Shown one piece after another: positions 1 through 8,266 of a stretch of DNA of 36,223 nucleotides; the stretch's first letter is position 1; every line of letters begins with the position of its first letter. Source of the DNA: JAFGPL01 sp046485045 (lineage in GTDB: Bacteria; Bacteroidota; Bacteroidia; Bacteroidales; UBA10428); NCBI GenBank assembly GCA_046485045.1, contig JAWOHT010000104.1:1-36223 (forward strand), in the 5' to 3' direction. The notes beneath the pieces were generated by a model. The model saw only the letters and a list, made by a program, of their open reading frames with translations, was not told where the DNA came from and ran no database searches. Made by a program: the position numbers and the translations under genes.

Positions 1-20
1 GGGTTTTGCTATAGATATTA

Positions 21-35
21 TGTCCCTACGGGACA
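21..35. repeat. REP-like palindrome 1 (TGTCCC/GGGACA)
   Basis: Six-base arms TGTCCC and GGGACA around TAC. It lies in the context ATATTAT just before the palindrome. This hairpin type (GTCCCTACGGGAC after an AT-rich head) is, from memory, scattered between genes in many Bacteroidota genomes and resembles REP sequences mobilised by RAYT-type Y1 transposases. No transposase gene is present in the window. Confidence 0.6.
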
Positions 36-76
36 GGTTGAAACTTTCCAAAGAATATTAGCTTTAGTTTTATATT

Positions 77-90
77 GCGCCTTCGGGTGC
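77..90. repeat. REP-like palindrome 2 with TTCG loop
   Basis: Arms GCGCC and GGTGC close a TTCG loop with one G-T pair. Like palindrome 1 it follows the sequence ATATT, so the two look like variants of one repeat family with different stems. Confidence 0.5.
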
Positions 91-113
91 GTATTCCAAA
101 ATTGACTTTTATG

Positions 114-125
114 CCCACCGCTGGG
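114..125. repeat. REP-like palindrome 3 (CCCA/TGGG)
   Basis: Short arms CCCA and TGGG around CCGC, introduced by TTATG. Weak on its own; it is listed because the same TATGCCC introduction recurs at palindrome 4, about 60 bases on. Confidence 0.35.
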
Positions 126-174
126 TCGTAAGCAATTGAATTGAGCCAGCATGGAACTTAGCTTGACGGCTATG

Positions 175-186
175 CCCGCCAGCGGG
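175..186. repeat. REP-like palindrome 4 (CCCGC/GCGGG)
   Basis: Perfect five-base arms CCCGC and GCGGG around CA, preceded by TATG as in palindrome 3. It closes the cluster of GC-rich hairpins. The sequence from about 200 to 406 is AT-rich, and I see no gene, clear terminator or convincing promoter in it. Confidence 0.45.
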
Positions 187-406
187 GGACAGCGATTCTT
201 TTGAAGCTTATATACTATAATTATGCAAAATATATATTTTTTAACTCTTAATTCGCATTACTATATATAAGAGGATTTAATCATTTGGGAATAGATTATA
301 GAACTGCATACTTTAGCTAACAAATATAAAATCAATTTAAACAATTTGGCGATTTAAATGTTTTTTGTTCAGTACAATCAATATATCTCAAATAAAATGA
401 CGGATT

Positions 407-1393
407 ATGGAAAAAAACAAACAAAAATTTGGCGCAGGTATATGGCACTTTGCAACTTATGTAGATCGCTATGCTACAGATGGGTATGGACCAAACAGAA
501 GTTTGCCCGAAATGATTGATTTGGCCGGTAAGGTTGATGACTTGTCTTTTGTTGACATTAATTACCCTTTCGCTGATCCGGAGCTCACTATTAAAGAAGT
601 GGAAGAGGCACTCAATCGCAATAATCTATCGGTTATTGGCATAACTCCTGAAATATATACCAGAATATTTTCAAAAGGGGCATTTACCAACCCTGACCCT
701 GGAGTCCGCAGGCTTGCCAATGAAATGATTAATGATGCTGCAAATGTTGTAAGACATTTTAAGGCAAAATATGTTAAACTTTGGCCCGGACAAGACGGTT
801 GGGATTATCCTTTTCAGGTTGATCATAAGAAACTGTGGAAACTTAGTATTGATGGTGTGGCGGAGTTGGCAAACCAAAACAAAGACCTGAATTTCGTTAT
901 TGAATACAAACCCCGCGAACCTCGGGTGCATATGAGTTACGACAGTGTTGCGCGTACACTGCTTGCTATTGAAAAGATGGGTGTTCCGAATGTTGGAATA
1001 TTGCTCGATTTCGGACATTCTTTATACGGGGGTGAATCGCCTGCCGATGCTGCACAACTTGCCATTGATTACGGACGGCTTTTTGGTATGGATGTAAATG
1101 ATAATTTCAGGGGCTGGGATGATGACCTTATTGCCGGATCAGTGCATCCTATTGAACTTTTTGAGTTCTTCTATACATTGAGAAAGAATAAATGGGAAGG
1201 GGTATGGCAACTCGATCAGTTTCCTTTCAGAGAAGACCCTGTTGCAGCAGCCAACAGCGCCATCGGTTTCCTGAAAGCAGTTGAACGCGCTTTAGATAAA
1301 CTCGATTTTGATGCCTTACAGGCAGCCCAAGACCGCCATGATGCGGTAACTGCCATGAACCTGATACGAAAAGCGCTTTTCACCTCGTATTAA
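407..1393 (+). CDS. sugar isomerase/epimerase-like TIM-barrel protein
   Basis: A 328-residue soluble protein of the xylose-isomerase-like TIM-barrel superfamily (AP endonuclease 2 fold), which interconverts keto and aldo sugars or epimerises them using a divalent metal. The visible pattern fits a metal site: Glu166 in IEYKP, Asp201 and His204 in LLDFGHS, Asp229 in MDVND and Asp270 in QLDQF, each at the end of a predicted strand. The length is typical of sugar isomerases and the N-terminal stretch GAGIWHFATYVDRYATDGYG is characteristic of a sugar-isomerase subgroup. The ATG at 407 is used because an ATG ten bases upstream is out of frame. There is no signal peptide. It is monocistronic, followed by a strong hairpin at 1471-1507. 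No sugar transporter or kinase is adjacent, so the substrate cannot be named. The family call is firm; the exact reaction is open. Confidence 0.8.
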   Translation: MEKNKQKFGAGIWHFATYVDRYATDGYGPNRSLPEMIDLAGKVDDLSFVDINYPFADPELTIKEVEEALNRNNLSVIGITPEIYTRIFSKGAFTNPDPGVRRLANEMINDAANVVRHFKAKYVKLWPGQDGWDYPFQVDHKKLWKLSIDGVAELANQNKDLNFVIEYKPREPRVHMSYDSVARTLLAIEKMGVPNVGILLDFGHSLYGGESPADAAQLAIDYGRLFGMDVNDNFRGWDDDLIAGSVHPIELFEFFYTLRKNKWEGVWQLDQFPFREDPVAAANSAIGFLKAVERALDKLDFDALQAAQDRHDAVTAMNLIRKALFTSY

Positions 1394-1470
1394 AGAGTTT
1401 CAGCAAGAAAACTTTTGTTTTATCAGTCATTGATAAGAAAAAGTCAAAGACAAGGCTTGTGATGTTTTTG

Positions 1471-1507
1471 AAAACAAGGAGTCCCGCCTGGCGCGACTCC
1501 TTGTTTT
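1471..1507. terminator. bidirectional intrinsic terminator
   Basis: Perfect 13-base inverted repeat: AAAACAAGGAGTC at 1471-1483 pairs with GACTCCTTGTTTT at 1495-1507 around an 11-base GC-rich loop. The stem begins with A-run and ends with T-run, so it can stop transcription on either strand. It sits between the convergent isomerase gene and the small lipoprotein gene. Confidence 0.8.
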
Positions 1508-1616
1508 AAAGAATATTCTATCTCCCGGGCAAAATACCGGCCCTTTCAATTTTTGCAGTGTCGCTGTCTCAGTATTTTGCCCTTTGGCTAAAATACTCTT
1601 GTATTATCGGATGCGA

Positions 1617-1931
1617 TCACTCATATCGTTTCTTTTTTTTACAGCTGAGCCCTTTGCCGCCAAGAATACCCCAGCCGCCGCTGCCGAGGATAAATCCGAG
1701 GGCATACCATGTGCCGTTGTTATTCTGGGCATATACGGTTACATCATCGCGCCACAACGATACCACAAGGTCAATAGGGGCAATAATGCCATGCCACAAC
1801 CCGCCGAGAAAACGGTACTTATAACCTTCGAGGCACGCTTCCACGTTTTCGTGGTTCGCGCATCCGGTAAGAAGTAGAACCAGTACAACCAGCAAAATAA
1901 CTGCCGTGAGCGTTTTTCGATTTGATTTCAT
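1617..1931 (-). CDS. small predicted lipoprotein
   Basis: A 104-residue predicted lipoprotein. Residues 7-22 are hydrophobic and end in the lipobox LLTGC (Cys24), so the mature protein should be lipid-anchored in the inner or outer membrane. The mature part has an aromatic and Gly-rich core (GYKYRFLGGLWHGIIAPIDL, later FILGSGGWGILGGKG), and the tail is Lys-rich. I recall similar GLWHG(I/F)IAP proteins as conserved small lipoproteins in Bacteroidota and other bacteria, with no known function. The forward-strand reading frames over the same bases have no comparable features. Downstream lies the bidirectional terminator. Function unknown. Confidence 0.75.
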   Translation of the reverse strand: MKSNRKTLTAVILLVVLVLLLTGCANHENVEACLEGYKYRFLGGLWHGIIAPIDLVVSLWRDDVTVYAQNNNGTWYALGFILGSGGWGILGGKGLSCKKKKRYE

Positions 1932-2083
1932 AATCGTTCGATTTAGGTATTTAAAAACTATTTATATTTACTTCGTGACATCTTTGTGTTTATAAATCAG
2001 TTAACCAATAATATACAGTTTAATATAACAACATTAATTTTCATAAAAACATATCAATTGTTGCAACTCTTAATGCTTATAAA

Positions 2084-3088
2084 TCATAATCCATGTTCTG
2101 CAAGGTACCTTTCGGCATCAATGGCAGCCATACACCCCGAACCTGCAGCAGTAACGGCCTGACGGTATACGGGGTCCTGCACATCACCGCAGGCAAAAAT
2201 ACCAGGAAGGTTGGTTTTTGAAGTTCCCGGTTTCGTCTTAATATAGCCGGTTTCGTTTGTTTCAAGATAGTCGCTAAAGATTTGAGAGTTTGGTGTATGC
2301 CCTATGGCAAGGAAGAACCCGTCAATTTTGATTATTTCTTCTGTTTCTCCGGCGGTTCCCGATTTTTTTATAAGAACGGCTTCCTGTACAACGTTTTCAC
2401 CCCTGAGCTCTTTGGTGGTACACTCGAACAAAACTTCTATTTTCGGATGGTTGAAAACCCTTTCCTGCATAATTTTTGAAGCACGCAGGTAATCTTTTCT
2501 TACAATCAGGTAAACTTTCTTGCACAGGCCGGCAAGGTAAAGCGCTTCTTCGCATGCAGAATCGCCGCCTCCTACCACAGCTACATCTTTGCCCTTGTAA
2601 AAGAACCCGTCGCATGTGGCGCAGGCCGAAACGCCCGATCCCATATATTTTTGTTCCGATTCAAGTCCGAGGTATTTTGCAGTAGCGCCTGTGGCAACGA
2701 TCACAACATCAGCAATTATCTCCTTTTCTTCGTCAATGGTGACTTTGTATGGATGAGACGAAAAATCAACAGCAGTGGCAATGCCCCAGCGTGTATCTGT
2801 TCCAAACCTTTCGGCCTGCTGTTTTAACTCCTGCATCATTTCAGGGCCTGTGATACCCTTAGGATAACCCGGAAAATTCTCTACCTCGGTGGTTGTGGTA
2901 AGCTGTCCTCCCGGCTGAAGTCCTTCGTAAAGCACAGGGCTGAGGTTTGCCCTGGCGGCATAGATGGCAGCGGTATACCCGGCAGGACCCGACCCGATGA
3001 TCAGGCATCTGGTTTTCTCAGCCGGTTTTGCATTAACACTAATGTTTTTAATTTCTTCTTTCGTTTCCAGTGGTTTAAAAAGACTCAT
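2084..3088 (-). CDS. trxB: thioredoxin-disulfide reductase
   Basis: A 334-residue cytoplasmic FAD/NADPH oxidoreductase that reduces thioredoxin. The FAD-binding GSGPAG is at 32-37, the redox-active pair CATC is at 156-159 and the NADPH-binding VVGGGDSA is at 171-178. The second FAD motif ACGDV is near 299-303. This is the classic low-molecular-weight TrxB layout. It has about 25 residues before the FAD domain, slightly longer than E. coli TrxB (about 320 residues). No internal Met lies between residue 1 and the FAD motif, so the annotated start is the only ATG choice. It is transcribed alone; the flanking genes are unrelated. A CAAATTTA (reverse TAAATTTG) at 3144-3151 could be its -7 element but has no matching -33 element. 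Confidence 0.95.
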   Translation of the reverse strand: MSLFKPLETKEEIKNISVNAKPAEKTRCLIIGSGPAGYTAAIYAARANLSPVLYEGLQPGGQLTTTTEVENFPGYPKGITGPEMMQELKQQAERFGTDTRWGIATAVDFSSHPYKVTIDEEKEIIADVVIVATGATAKYLGLESEQKYMGSGVSACATCDGFFYKGKDVAVVGGGDSACEEALYLAGLCKKVYLIVRKDYLRASKIMQERVFNHPKIEVLFECTTKELRGENVVQEAVLIKKSGTAGETEEIIKIDGFFLAIGHTPNSQIFSDYLETNETGYIKTKPGTSKTNLPGIFACGDVQDPVYRQAVTAAGSGCMAAIDAERYLAEHGL

Positions 3089-3318
3089 ATGTTGATATAT
3101 TTTTAGTTACAATTACACCTTAAAAATTATATGATCAGGATGACAAATTTACCAATTTTCCGATTGGATGAGATATTCTCATTTAAATTCATTACAAATT
3201 AAATACTTGTCCCTGGCTGAAAGGAACAACGCCAAACAAATAGCTTGTTTTTTTGGCCATAGATAATAAGCAGGTAAACAAATTGTTTTATATTTGAGAA
3301 ATTCAATCTTTTTCTAAT

Positions 3319-3488
3319 ATGAATTTCGAAGAATTAGTTCATTCAATAAGAAGTTATCGCCGTTTTGATGAGGATTTTAAATCAGTACCGACTACCTGAG
3401 AAAACTAGTGGGCTACGCTCAGTTTTCGGCTTCAAGCGGGAATATTCAGTGCCTTAAATTTGCACTTTCTGCAGATGAAACCAGATGA
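3319..3488 (+). pseudogene. truncated, frameshifted nitroreductase remnant
   Basis: From ATG 3319 the frame reads MNFEELVHSIRSYRRFDEDF and continues to a stop at 3397-3399. From 3396, shifted by one base, it resumes as LRKLVGYAQFSASSGNIQCL and KFALSADET, then stops at 3486-3488. Joined, these give the N-terminal third (about 55 residues) of a nitroreductase-family flavoprotein: the SxRSYRRF entry helix and the SASSGNxQ FMN-contact segment are both recognisable. The rest of the roughly 170-200 residue family length is missing and the next gene ends 20 bases later on the other strand. It therefore has at least one single-base indel plus a 3' deletion. It is almost certainly non-functional unless the frameshift is a sequencing error, and even then it would be a fragment. 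Confidence 0.8.
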
Positions 3489-3507
3489 AATAATAAAACC
3501 ATAAAAG

Positions 3508-4410
3508 CTATAACATCAGATACTTTTCAGCAAAGGCAGTTGCAATTTTATTCAATGCCTGCTTTCCAGCTTTTTTGGAGATGTTTTTAGGAGGACCCTG
3601 TGGTGTATTGTTCACATCCACTACATAGATATGTTTGTTTTTATTGTCCCTCAATACGTCCAGCTCTCCGTATTCAAGGTTAATAAGTTTGCAAAAGTTA
3701 TTGAGGTTACCAATTTCCTTATCAGACAAGACCTCTTTTATATCAACAACTTCAACATACTCGGTTGTATTTTTAAACCTTTCGGTTATTTTTCTATACT
3801 TAAGATAAACAAAGTCAAGAACACTGTCAACGACAGGCACACGAATATCCCTTACAAGATCATGATTGTAAGAATTGTCAATTAAAACCTGATAAATATA
3901 CCCTTTTTCTGTTTTATCAATGGGGCAATTAATTATCACACCATCGTGCCGCGCATTAATATCATTTTTTTTTACACATGTTCCCATGTATTCCAATGGG
4001 TTAATAATGCTTGAGTAGAGAAAGGCCTCGTGAAATTTTTTATCAACAAATACTTTGCTGATATCCCTGCTATGAAGATTGATGATTCTGATTTTGTGTG
4101 CAAGACTTTCAAGATATTGATATTCTAGACGATTGGTAAGATATTCCCAGTATACTGCAAGATCAAATTTTCTGTCTTTTTTATTGGTAATATTATACCG
4201 AAGTATTTTTGCCACCTTGTACATGGTTGAACCACTGCTCGGCAAGTGGGGATAAATAAGAATTGTTCTGTCCCTAAAATGATTTATGAAATAGTTCACC
4301 AATTCCCTTATTATGTAGCCTAAATCTTTAATAATCATTTCAGTTAAGGGCATCCCTTTTCTATAACGGTTTTTTATTCCACGACGGTATTTTTTTAAGA
4401 AGTATATCAT
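3508..4410 (-). CDS. ATP-grasp-like protein of unknown substrate
   Basis: A 300-residue protein without signal peptide. The C-terminal end carries an ATP-grasp-like signature: YGELDVLRD near 247-255 (Glu249, Asp251) followed by IYVVDVNNTP near 261-270 (Asp265, Asn267), the pattern of metal/ATP ligands closing an ATP-grasp site. Preceding blocks RHDGVIINCPI and DIRVPVVDSVLDFVYLKYR fit the central strands of that fold. The N-terminal 40 residues are basic and hydrophobic. From memory, similar orphans occur near polysaccharide or glycan genes, but none are present here. It appears monocistronic, with a nitroreductase relic immediately beyond its 3' end, and its codon use looks more AT-rich than neighbouring trxB, which may indicate acquired DNA. 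The fold call is moderate; substrate unknown. Confidence 0.6.
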   Translation of the reverse strand: MIYFLKKYRRGIKNRYRKGMPLTEMIIKDLGYIIRELVNYFINHFRDRTILIYPHLPSSGSTMYKVAKILRYNITNKKDRKFDLAVYWEYLTNRLEYQYLESLAHKIRIINLHSRDISKVFVDKKFHEAFLYSSIINPLEYMGTCVKKNDINARHDGVIINCPIDKTEKGYIYQVLIDNSYNHDLVRDIRVPVVDSVLDFVYLKYRKITERFKNTTEYVEVVDIKEVLSDKEIGNLNNFCKLINLEYGELDVLRDNKNKHIYVVDVNNTPQGPPKNISKKAGKQALNKIATAFAEKYLML

Positions 4411-4505
4411 GCAGTATCTGGTTATATAAACAAAAAAATTCTAAAAAGGATCACAAGCACTACGACCATGTGATAGGTAACAAATATATAAAACTTATGC
4501 TACCT

Positions 4506-5291
4506 TTAGGCAAAATATCTTCTTATGCTGTGTAAGATGTGCGTGTAGTTATCATTTTCTGAGTCATAAATTCCTGTCTGGTCAAGTTTGTTAATCTTAA
4601 CGTGTCCCGATGCATGAATTATCCGGTTATTTTCAATCATTATCCCTACATGCGAAATCTTATCTTTTTTATCTTTGAAAAATGCGAGATCGCCCGGCAT
4701 GGCACTTTCGACGGTTTCAACAGGAGTGCCCTCAGACACCTGCTGGCCGGCATCCCGTGGTATAGATATGTGGTTAATTTTGTATACCACCTGTGTAAAG
4801 CCCGAACAGTCTATCCCAAACAAAGATCGGCCGCCCCAGAGGTAAGGGGAATTTAAGAAACAAAGAGCAGTTTTTATTACTGTTTCATGTGTAGCTTTTA
4901 AAGCACCGGTTTCAGGCATTTGGTTCAAAACAAAATTTCTGTCTTCTATTGTCAACATGCGTTGTGCAGGATCAAAAAATGGAAGCGTACTGCCCGGAAG
5001 CACATGCATTGAGTTGCCATCTGCAAGGGCAACGCTCACCGGCTTAATGTCAAGAGTACACAGCGGAAAAGCTGTAATTTTGTTAAAAGTGCGCTCCGAT
5101 AGTTTGGTAGCTGCGATTTTTTCAATCCACCCGAAATAATTATCCAGTGTACCTTCAATTCTCACCCAGCCCTTATCTTCTTCAACAACCCTGAATGTCT
5201 CTCCAAACAGCAGCTGGCTTGTCATCTCACTGCGGTGTGAACCGGCATGCCTGACAGCTGTGGAAGTCTGAAGGCAAATACCGTATTTCAT
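4506..5291 (-). CDS. NlpC/P60 cell-wall peptidase with SH3b region (YkfC-like)
   Basis: A 261-residue C40-family cysteine peptidase. The N-terminal part (about 10-60, then 75-125) resembles one or two SH3b domains. The catalytic NlpC/P60 domain covers about 134-260, with Cys162 in DCSGF, His214 in HVGI and the third polar residue His226 in IIHASG. The entry motif YLWGGRSLFGIDCSGF is that of gamma-D-glutamyl-L-diamino-acid endopeptidases (YkfC, dipeptidyl peptidase VI), which cleave muropeptides with a free N-terminal L-Ala. No signal peptide is visible, as expected for a cytosolic muropeptide-recycling enzyme. Nearest neighbours are an unrelated orphan and the divergent pgpH gene. The family is certain; the YkfC-type role is inferred from architecture. 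Confidence 0.88.
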   Translation of the reverse strand: MKYGICLQTSTAVRHAGSHRSEMTSQLLFGETFRVVEEDKGWVRIEGTLDNYFGWIEKIAATKLSERTFNKITAFPLCTLDIKPVSVALADGNSMHVLPGSTLPFFDPAQRMLTIEDRNFVLNQMPETGALKATHETVIKTALCFLNSPYLWGGRSLFGIDCSGFTQVVYKINHISIPRDAGQQVSEGTPVETVESAMPGDLAFFKDKKDKISHVGIMIENNRIIHASGHVKINKLDQTGIYDSENDNYTHILHSIRRYFA

Positions 5292-5445
5292 ATTACTGTA
5301 TTTAAGGTTTGAACCATAACTTTCTATAATTGTTTAATTGAAATGCTTACTGTATTATTCAGGCAAAGGGTGACAATGAAATTTTAATTTTGCCGATTAA
5401 AGTATTACATTTGAATATAAAATTAAGAATTATCTGCATTCGGCA

Positions 5446-7590
5446 ATGAATAAAATAATCGGATTTATAAGGACACACTTCAAGCTGATAGCTGTTATCT
5501 TTTATTTTGCCGTTTCTGCACTTATTATTGCCTATCTTTTTCCACGAGAGGGCAAATTCAGGTACGAGTTTCAGAAAAGCCGTCCGTGGATGCATCAAGA
5601 CCTTCAGGCGCCCTTTGATTTCCCGATTTATAAATCGGCGCATGAACTTGCAAGGGAGAGAGATTCTGTACTTAAAGATTTTAAACCTTATTTCGATTAC
5701 GACACAGGCGTTCATGTTGTACAGGTATCCAGATTCAGGGAAACTTTCAGGTCTGAATGGAAAAAGTATTGTATAAAAGAGTTTAAGATACTCTATGAAA
5801 AATCTTACGAAACGCAGGAGCGGTATGCTTCCTTGCGACAATTTGGGTTAATTTATGAAGATTATATAGCATCGCTTCTTTCACGGGTATACCAAAAAGG
5901 GATCATCAACCTTTCAGGAAACACAAATTTTCAGGCCTCAAAGTTTAGCGCGGTAATGGTTGTTAAAAACAACATTGCCGAGCGTACTGATAAAGAGGCC
6001 ATGTATACACCAAAGGAAGCTTATGAATTTATAAGACAAAGCATTGACGAAAAGCTCAAAACTGAAAGAAATGCTTACAACAGCAGGTATAAGCGATTTT
6101 TTGAAACATTGGATATCAATGATTTTTTGAAATTAAATGTCAGCTATAATGCAGAAAAATCTTATACCGTGCAACAAAGTCTGCTTGAAGGGATTTCGTT
6201 GTACAGGGATAAAATACAACGTGGCCAGCGGATTATTTCAAGGGGCGACCTTGTAACTGTTGAAAAATTTCAGATACTTGAGTCGTTAAAATCCGAATAC
6301 GAGAGCCAGCTTGGATCTATTGCTTCTCATTTGGTTAAAGTGGGCAAGTTCATCATCGTGTTTGCTGCGCTGTTTGTCATATTTCTTTTCCTTTACAATT
6401 TAAGAAAAGAAATTCTGAATGACAGCCTCAAAACATCTTTTATCCTGATGCTCGAAATTGTGATTGTTTTTGTGGCAAGTACGGTTATAAAATCAGGTAT
6501 TGCCAGTTTTTATATTATCCCTTTCGCGATTTTGCCGATTATTATTAGAACATTCTATGACGAACGTCTTGCGCTGTTTATCCACTTTATTACCACTTTG
6601 TTGATAGGGTTTTTTGCCCCCAATAGTTTTGAATTTGTTTTTATTACAATCATTGCAGGAATAATAGCTGTATTTACACTTACCAATTTCAGCCGCCGCT
6701 CGCGAATCGTATATTCTGCCATCATGGTATTTATCAGCTATTCATTTGTATACTTTGGTATCTCGATTGTTCAGGAGGGAAATTTTCAAGAAATTGATTA
6801 CCAAAACTTTGCCTGGTTTGGTGTTAACAGCTTACTCATTTTGCTAAGCTTTCCGCTCATTTTCGTCTTTGAAAAACTCTTTGGCTTTCTGTCAGACGCA
6901 ACGTTAATGGAGCTTGCCGATACCAATCAGCCGCTCTTAAGAGAGCTGGCAGAAAAAGCGCCAGGCACTTTTCAGCATTCGCTGCAGGTGGCCAACCTTG
7001 CCGAAGACGCAATTTTTCATATCGGTGGAAATGCACTTCTCATTCGTACCGGGGCGCTCTATCATGATATTGGAAAAATGGTCAACCCTATTTATTTTAT
7101 CGAAAACCAGACATCAGGGATCAACCCGCACGAAAAGCTTTCATTTGAAGAAAGCGCTAAGATTATCATCAGCCATGTTGAAAAAGGAGTGGAAATTGGG
7201 AGAAAACACAACCTGCCACAGCCAATCATTGATTTTATTAAGACACATCATGGAACCTCTACCGTACAGTATTTTTACCGGTCGTACCTGAATAAATATC
7301 CCGAGGAGGAGGTGGATATGAAAAAATTCTCGTATACAGGGCCTAAACCCTATTCAAAAGAAACAGCGGTGTTGATGATGGCAGACTCGGTTGAAGCAGC
7401 TTCAAGAAGCTTGAAAGAGACCAACGATCAAACACTCGAAACACTGGTTGACAATATAATTGATTCTCAGTTGCTCGAAGGGCAGTTTAATAATGCTGAC
7501 ATTACCTTCAAAGATATCACCCTTATTAAAGAAGTATTTAAGAAAAGGCTGAAAAATATTTATCATATCAGGATATCCTATCCTGCCTGA
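5446..7590 (+). CDS. pgpH: 7TM-HD family phosphohydrolase (PgpH-type cyclic-di-AMP phosphodiesterase)
   Basis: A 714-residue membrane protein. An N-terminal helix (12-31) leads to a large extracytoplasmic region (about 35-295, 7TMR-HDED type). A bundle of about seven membrane helices (300-476) and a cytoplasmic HD domain (about 505-660) follow. HD metal ligands are His511, His540-Asp541, His577, His601/His602 and Asp647. In Listeria and other bacteria this architecture (PgpH) hydrolyses c-di-AMP to pApA and affects osmotic and wall homeostasis. The c-di-AMP cyclase is not in the window. The gene is monocistronic, divergent from the NlpC/P60 gene with a 154-base gap, and ends in an intrinsic terminator overlapping its stop codon. 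A TACATTTG at 5406-5413 resembles a -7 element, but no TTG lies at the right distance. Confidence 0.9.
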   Translation: MNKIIGFIRTHFKLIAVIFYFAVSALIIAYLFPREGKFRYEFQKSRPWMHQDLQAPFDFPIYKSAHELARERDSVLKDFKPYFDYDTGVHVVQVSRFRETFRSEWKKYCIKEFKILYEKSYETQERYASLRQFGLIYEDYIASLLSRVYQKGIINLSGNTNFQASKFSAVMVVKNNIAERTDKEAMYTPKEAYEFIRQSIDEKLKTERNAYNSRYKRFFETLDINDFLKLNVSYNAEKSYTVQQSLLEGISLYRDKIQRGQRIISRGDLVTVEKFQILESLKSEYESQLGSIASHLVKVGKFIIVFAALFVIFLFLYNLRKEILNDSLKTSFILMLEIVIVFVASTVIKSGIASFYIIPFAILPIIIRTFYDERLALFIHFITTLLIGFFAPNSFEFVFITIIAGIIAVFTLTNFSRRSRIVYSAIMVFISYSFVYFGISIVQEGNFQEIDYQNFAWFGVNSLLILLSFPLIFVFEKLFGFLSDATLMELADTNQPLLRELAEKAPGTFQHSLQVANLAEDAIFHIGGNALLIRTGALYHDIGKMVNPIYFIENQTSGINPHEKLSFEESAKIIISHVEKGVEIGRKHNLPQPIIDFIKTHHGTSTVQYFYRSYLNKYPEEEVDMKKFSYTGPKPYSKETAVLMMADSVEAASRSLKETNDQTLETLVDNIIDSQLLEGQFNNADITFKDITLIKEVFKKRLKNIYHIRISYPA

Positions 7591-7605
7591 GCAAGTCAGG
7601 CTTTT
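7585..7605 (+). terminator. intrinsic terminator of the 7TM-HD gene
   Basis: GCCTGA (7585-7590), five-base loop, TCAGGC (7596-7601), then TTTT. The first arm includes the stop codon TGA of the upstream gene, and the T-run ends against the stop codon of the convergent lolA gene, so the two genes share an extremely tight intergenic space. Confidence 0.65.
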
Positions 7606-8256
7606 CTAAAAGCGCATATCAATCAGTTCAAACTTCTTGTATTTCTCGGAATTGAAAATAAACATATCATCCCCGATCTCTTTGTTTATGATGTAGTCAG
7701 TAAGCTTTACCGAATAATCTATGCCTTCTTTGCCAACCGATTTAACAGAATGAAGCAGCAGTTCTTTTTCACTAATCATTACCTTAATGCGGCTGTAAGG
7801 CTGGTTGAGGTTGTTTGGAAAAAGGTCAATTTCGTGCATAGAAATGCCTTCTTTTGCGACCTGTTGCACATACCGGTACTTAAAATCACGGTTATACCAG
7901 GTAAGTATTTTCGCAGGGTTGCTGATAAAATCATCATCTTCCATATCGGGTTCGGTAATGGTTGCCTCTTTGATATCGAGGGCAATGCTCCACATGGTTT
8001 TACCATCGTAAATTATTAGGTTTTGTCCGGTTTCAAGCCTGTATTTATCGCCCTTTATCATAATTAAACCTTCACTATCCGAGCTGGTTTTTTCTTTCCT
8101 GTCATCCACTGTCAGTTTGAACTTTACCTGAATGGTGCTGTATGCTTTGGTTTTATCAGATACTTTATCAAGAATCTTTTTAGCTTCCTGGTCCTGCTGC
8201 AGGTATGCATTCAGAAAGGCGAAACAGAAAACAACCGATAAAAATATTTTTTTCAT
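7606..8256 (-). CDS. lolA: LolA-like outer-membrane lipoprotein carrier
   Basis: A 216-residue periplasmic protein of the LolA/LppX superfamily, which ferries lipoproteins across the periplasm. The signal peptide is MKKIFLSVVFCFAFLNAYLQ. The mature part begins with a helix (QEAKKILDKVSDKTKAYSTI), followed by alternating strands such as VKFKLTVDD, EGLIMIKGDKYRLE, LIIYDGKTMWSI and YSRIKVMIS. This fits the half-barrel pattern of LolA. It starts 10 bases after the ftsK stop codon, so the two are one transcription unit, an arrangement commonly seen in Bacteroidota. Confidence 0.85.
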   Translation of the reverse strand: MKKIFLSVVFCFAFLNAYLQQDQEAKKILDKVSDKTKAYSTIQVKFKLTVDDRKEKTSSDSEGLIMIKGDKYRLETGQNLIIYDGKTMWSIALDIKEATITEPDMEDDDFISNPAKILTWYNRDFKYRYVQQVAKEGISMHEIDLFPNNLNQPYSRIKVMISEKELLLHSVKSVGKEGIDYSVKLTDYIINKEIGDDMFIFNSEKYKKFELIDMRF

Positions 8257-8266
8257 CTTAACCTTT

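Noticed and set aside
671..1018. Minus-strand frame inside the sugar isomerase gene
   Set aside because: A shadow of the plus-strand TIM-barrel gene; Cys-rich and Ser-rich in a way typical of antisense translation.
1558..1877. Forward-strand frames over the small lipoprotein gene
   Set aside because: They lack a start context and any protein pattern; the minus-strand frame has a clear signal sequence and lipobox.
5389..5413. TTTG and TACATTTG as a complete promoter for the 7TM-HD gene
   Set aside because: The -7 octamer fits but the spacing is only 13 bases, outside the 17-23 range; no better -33 element was found.
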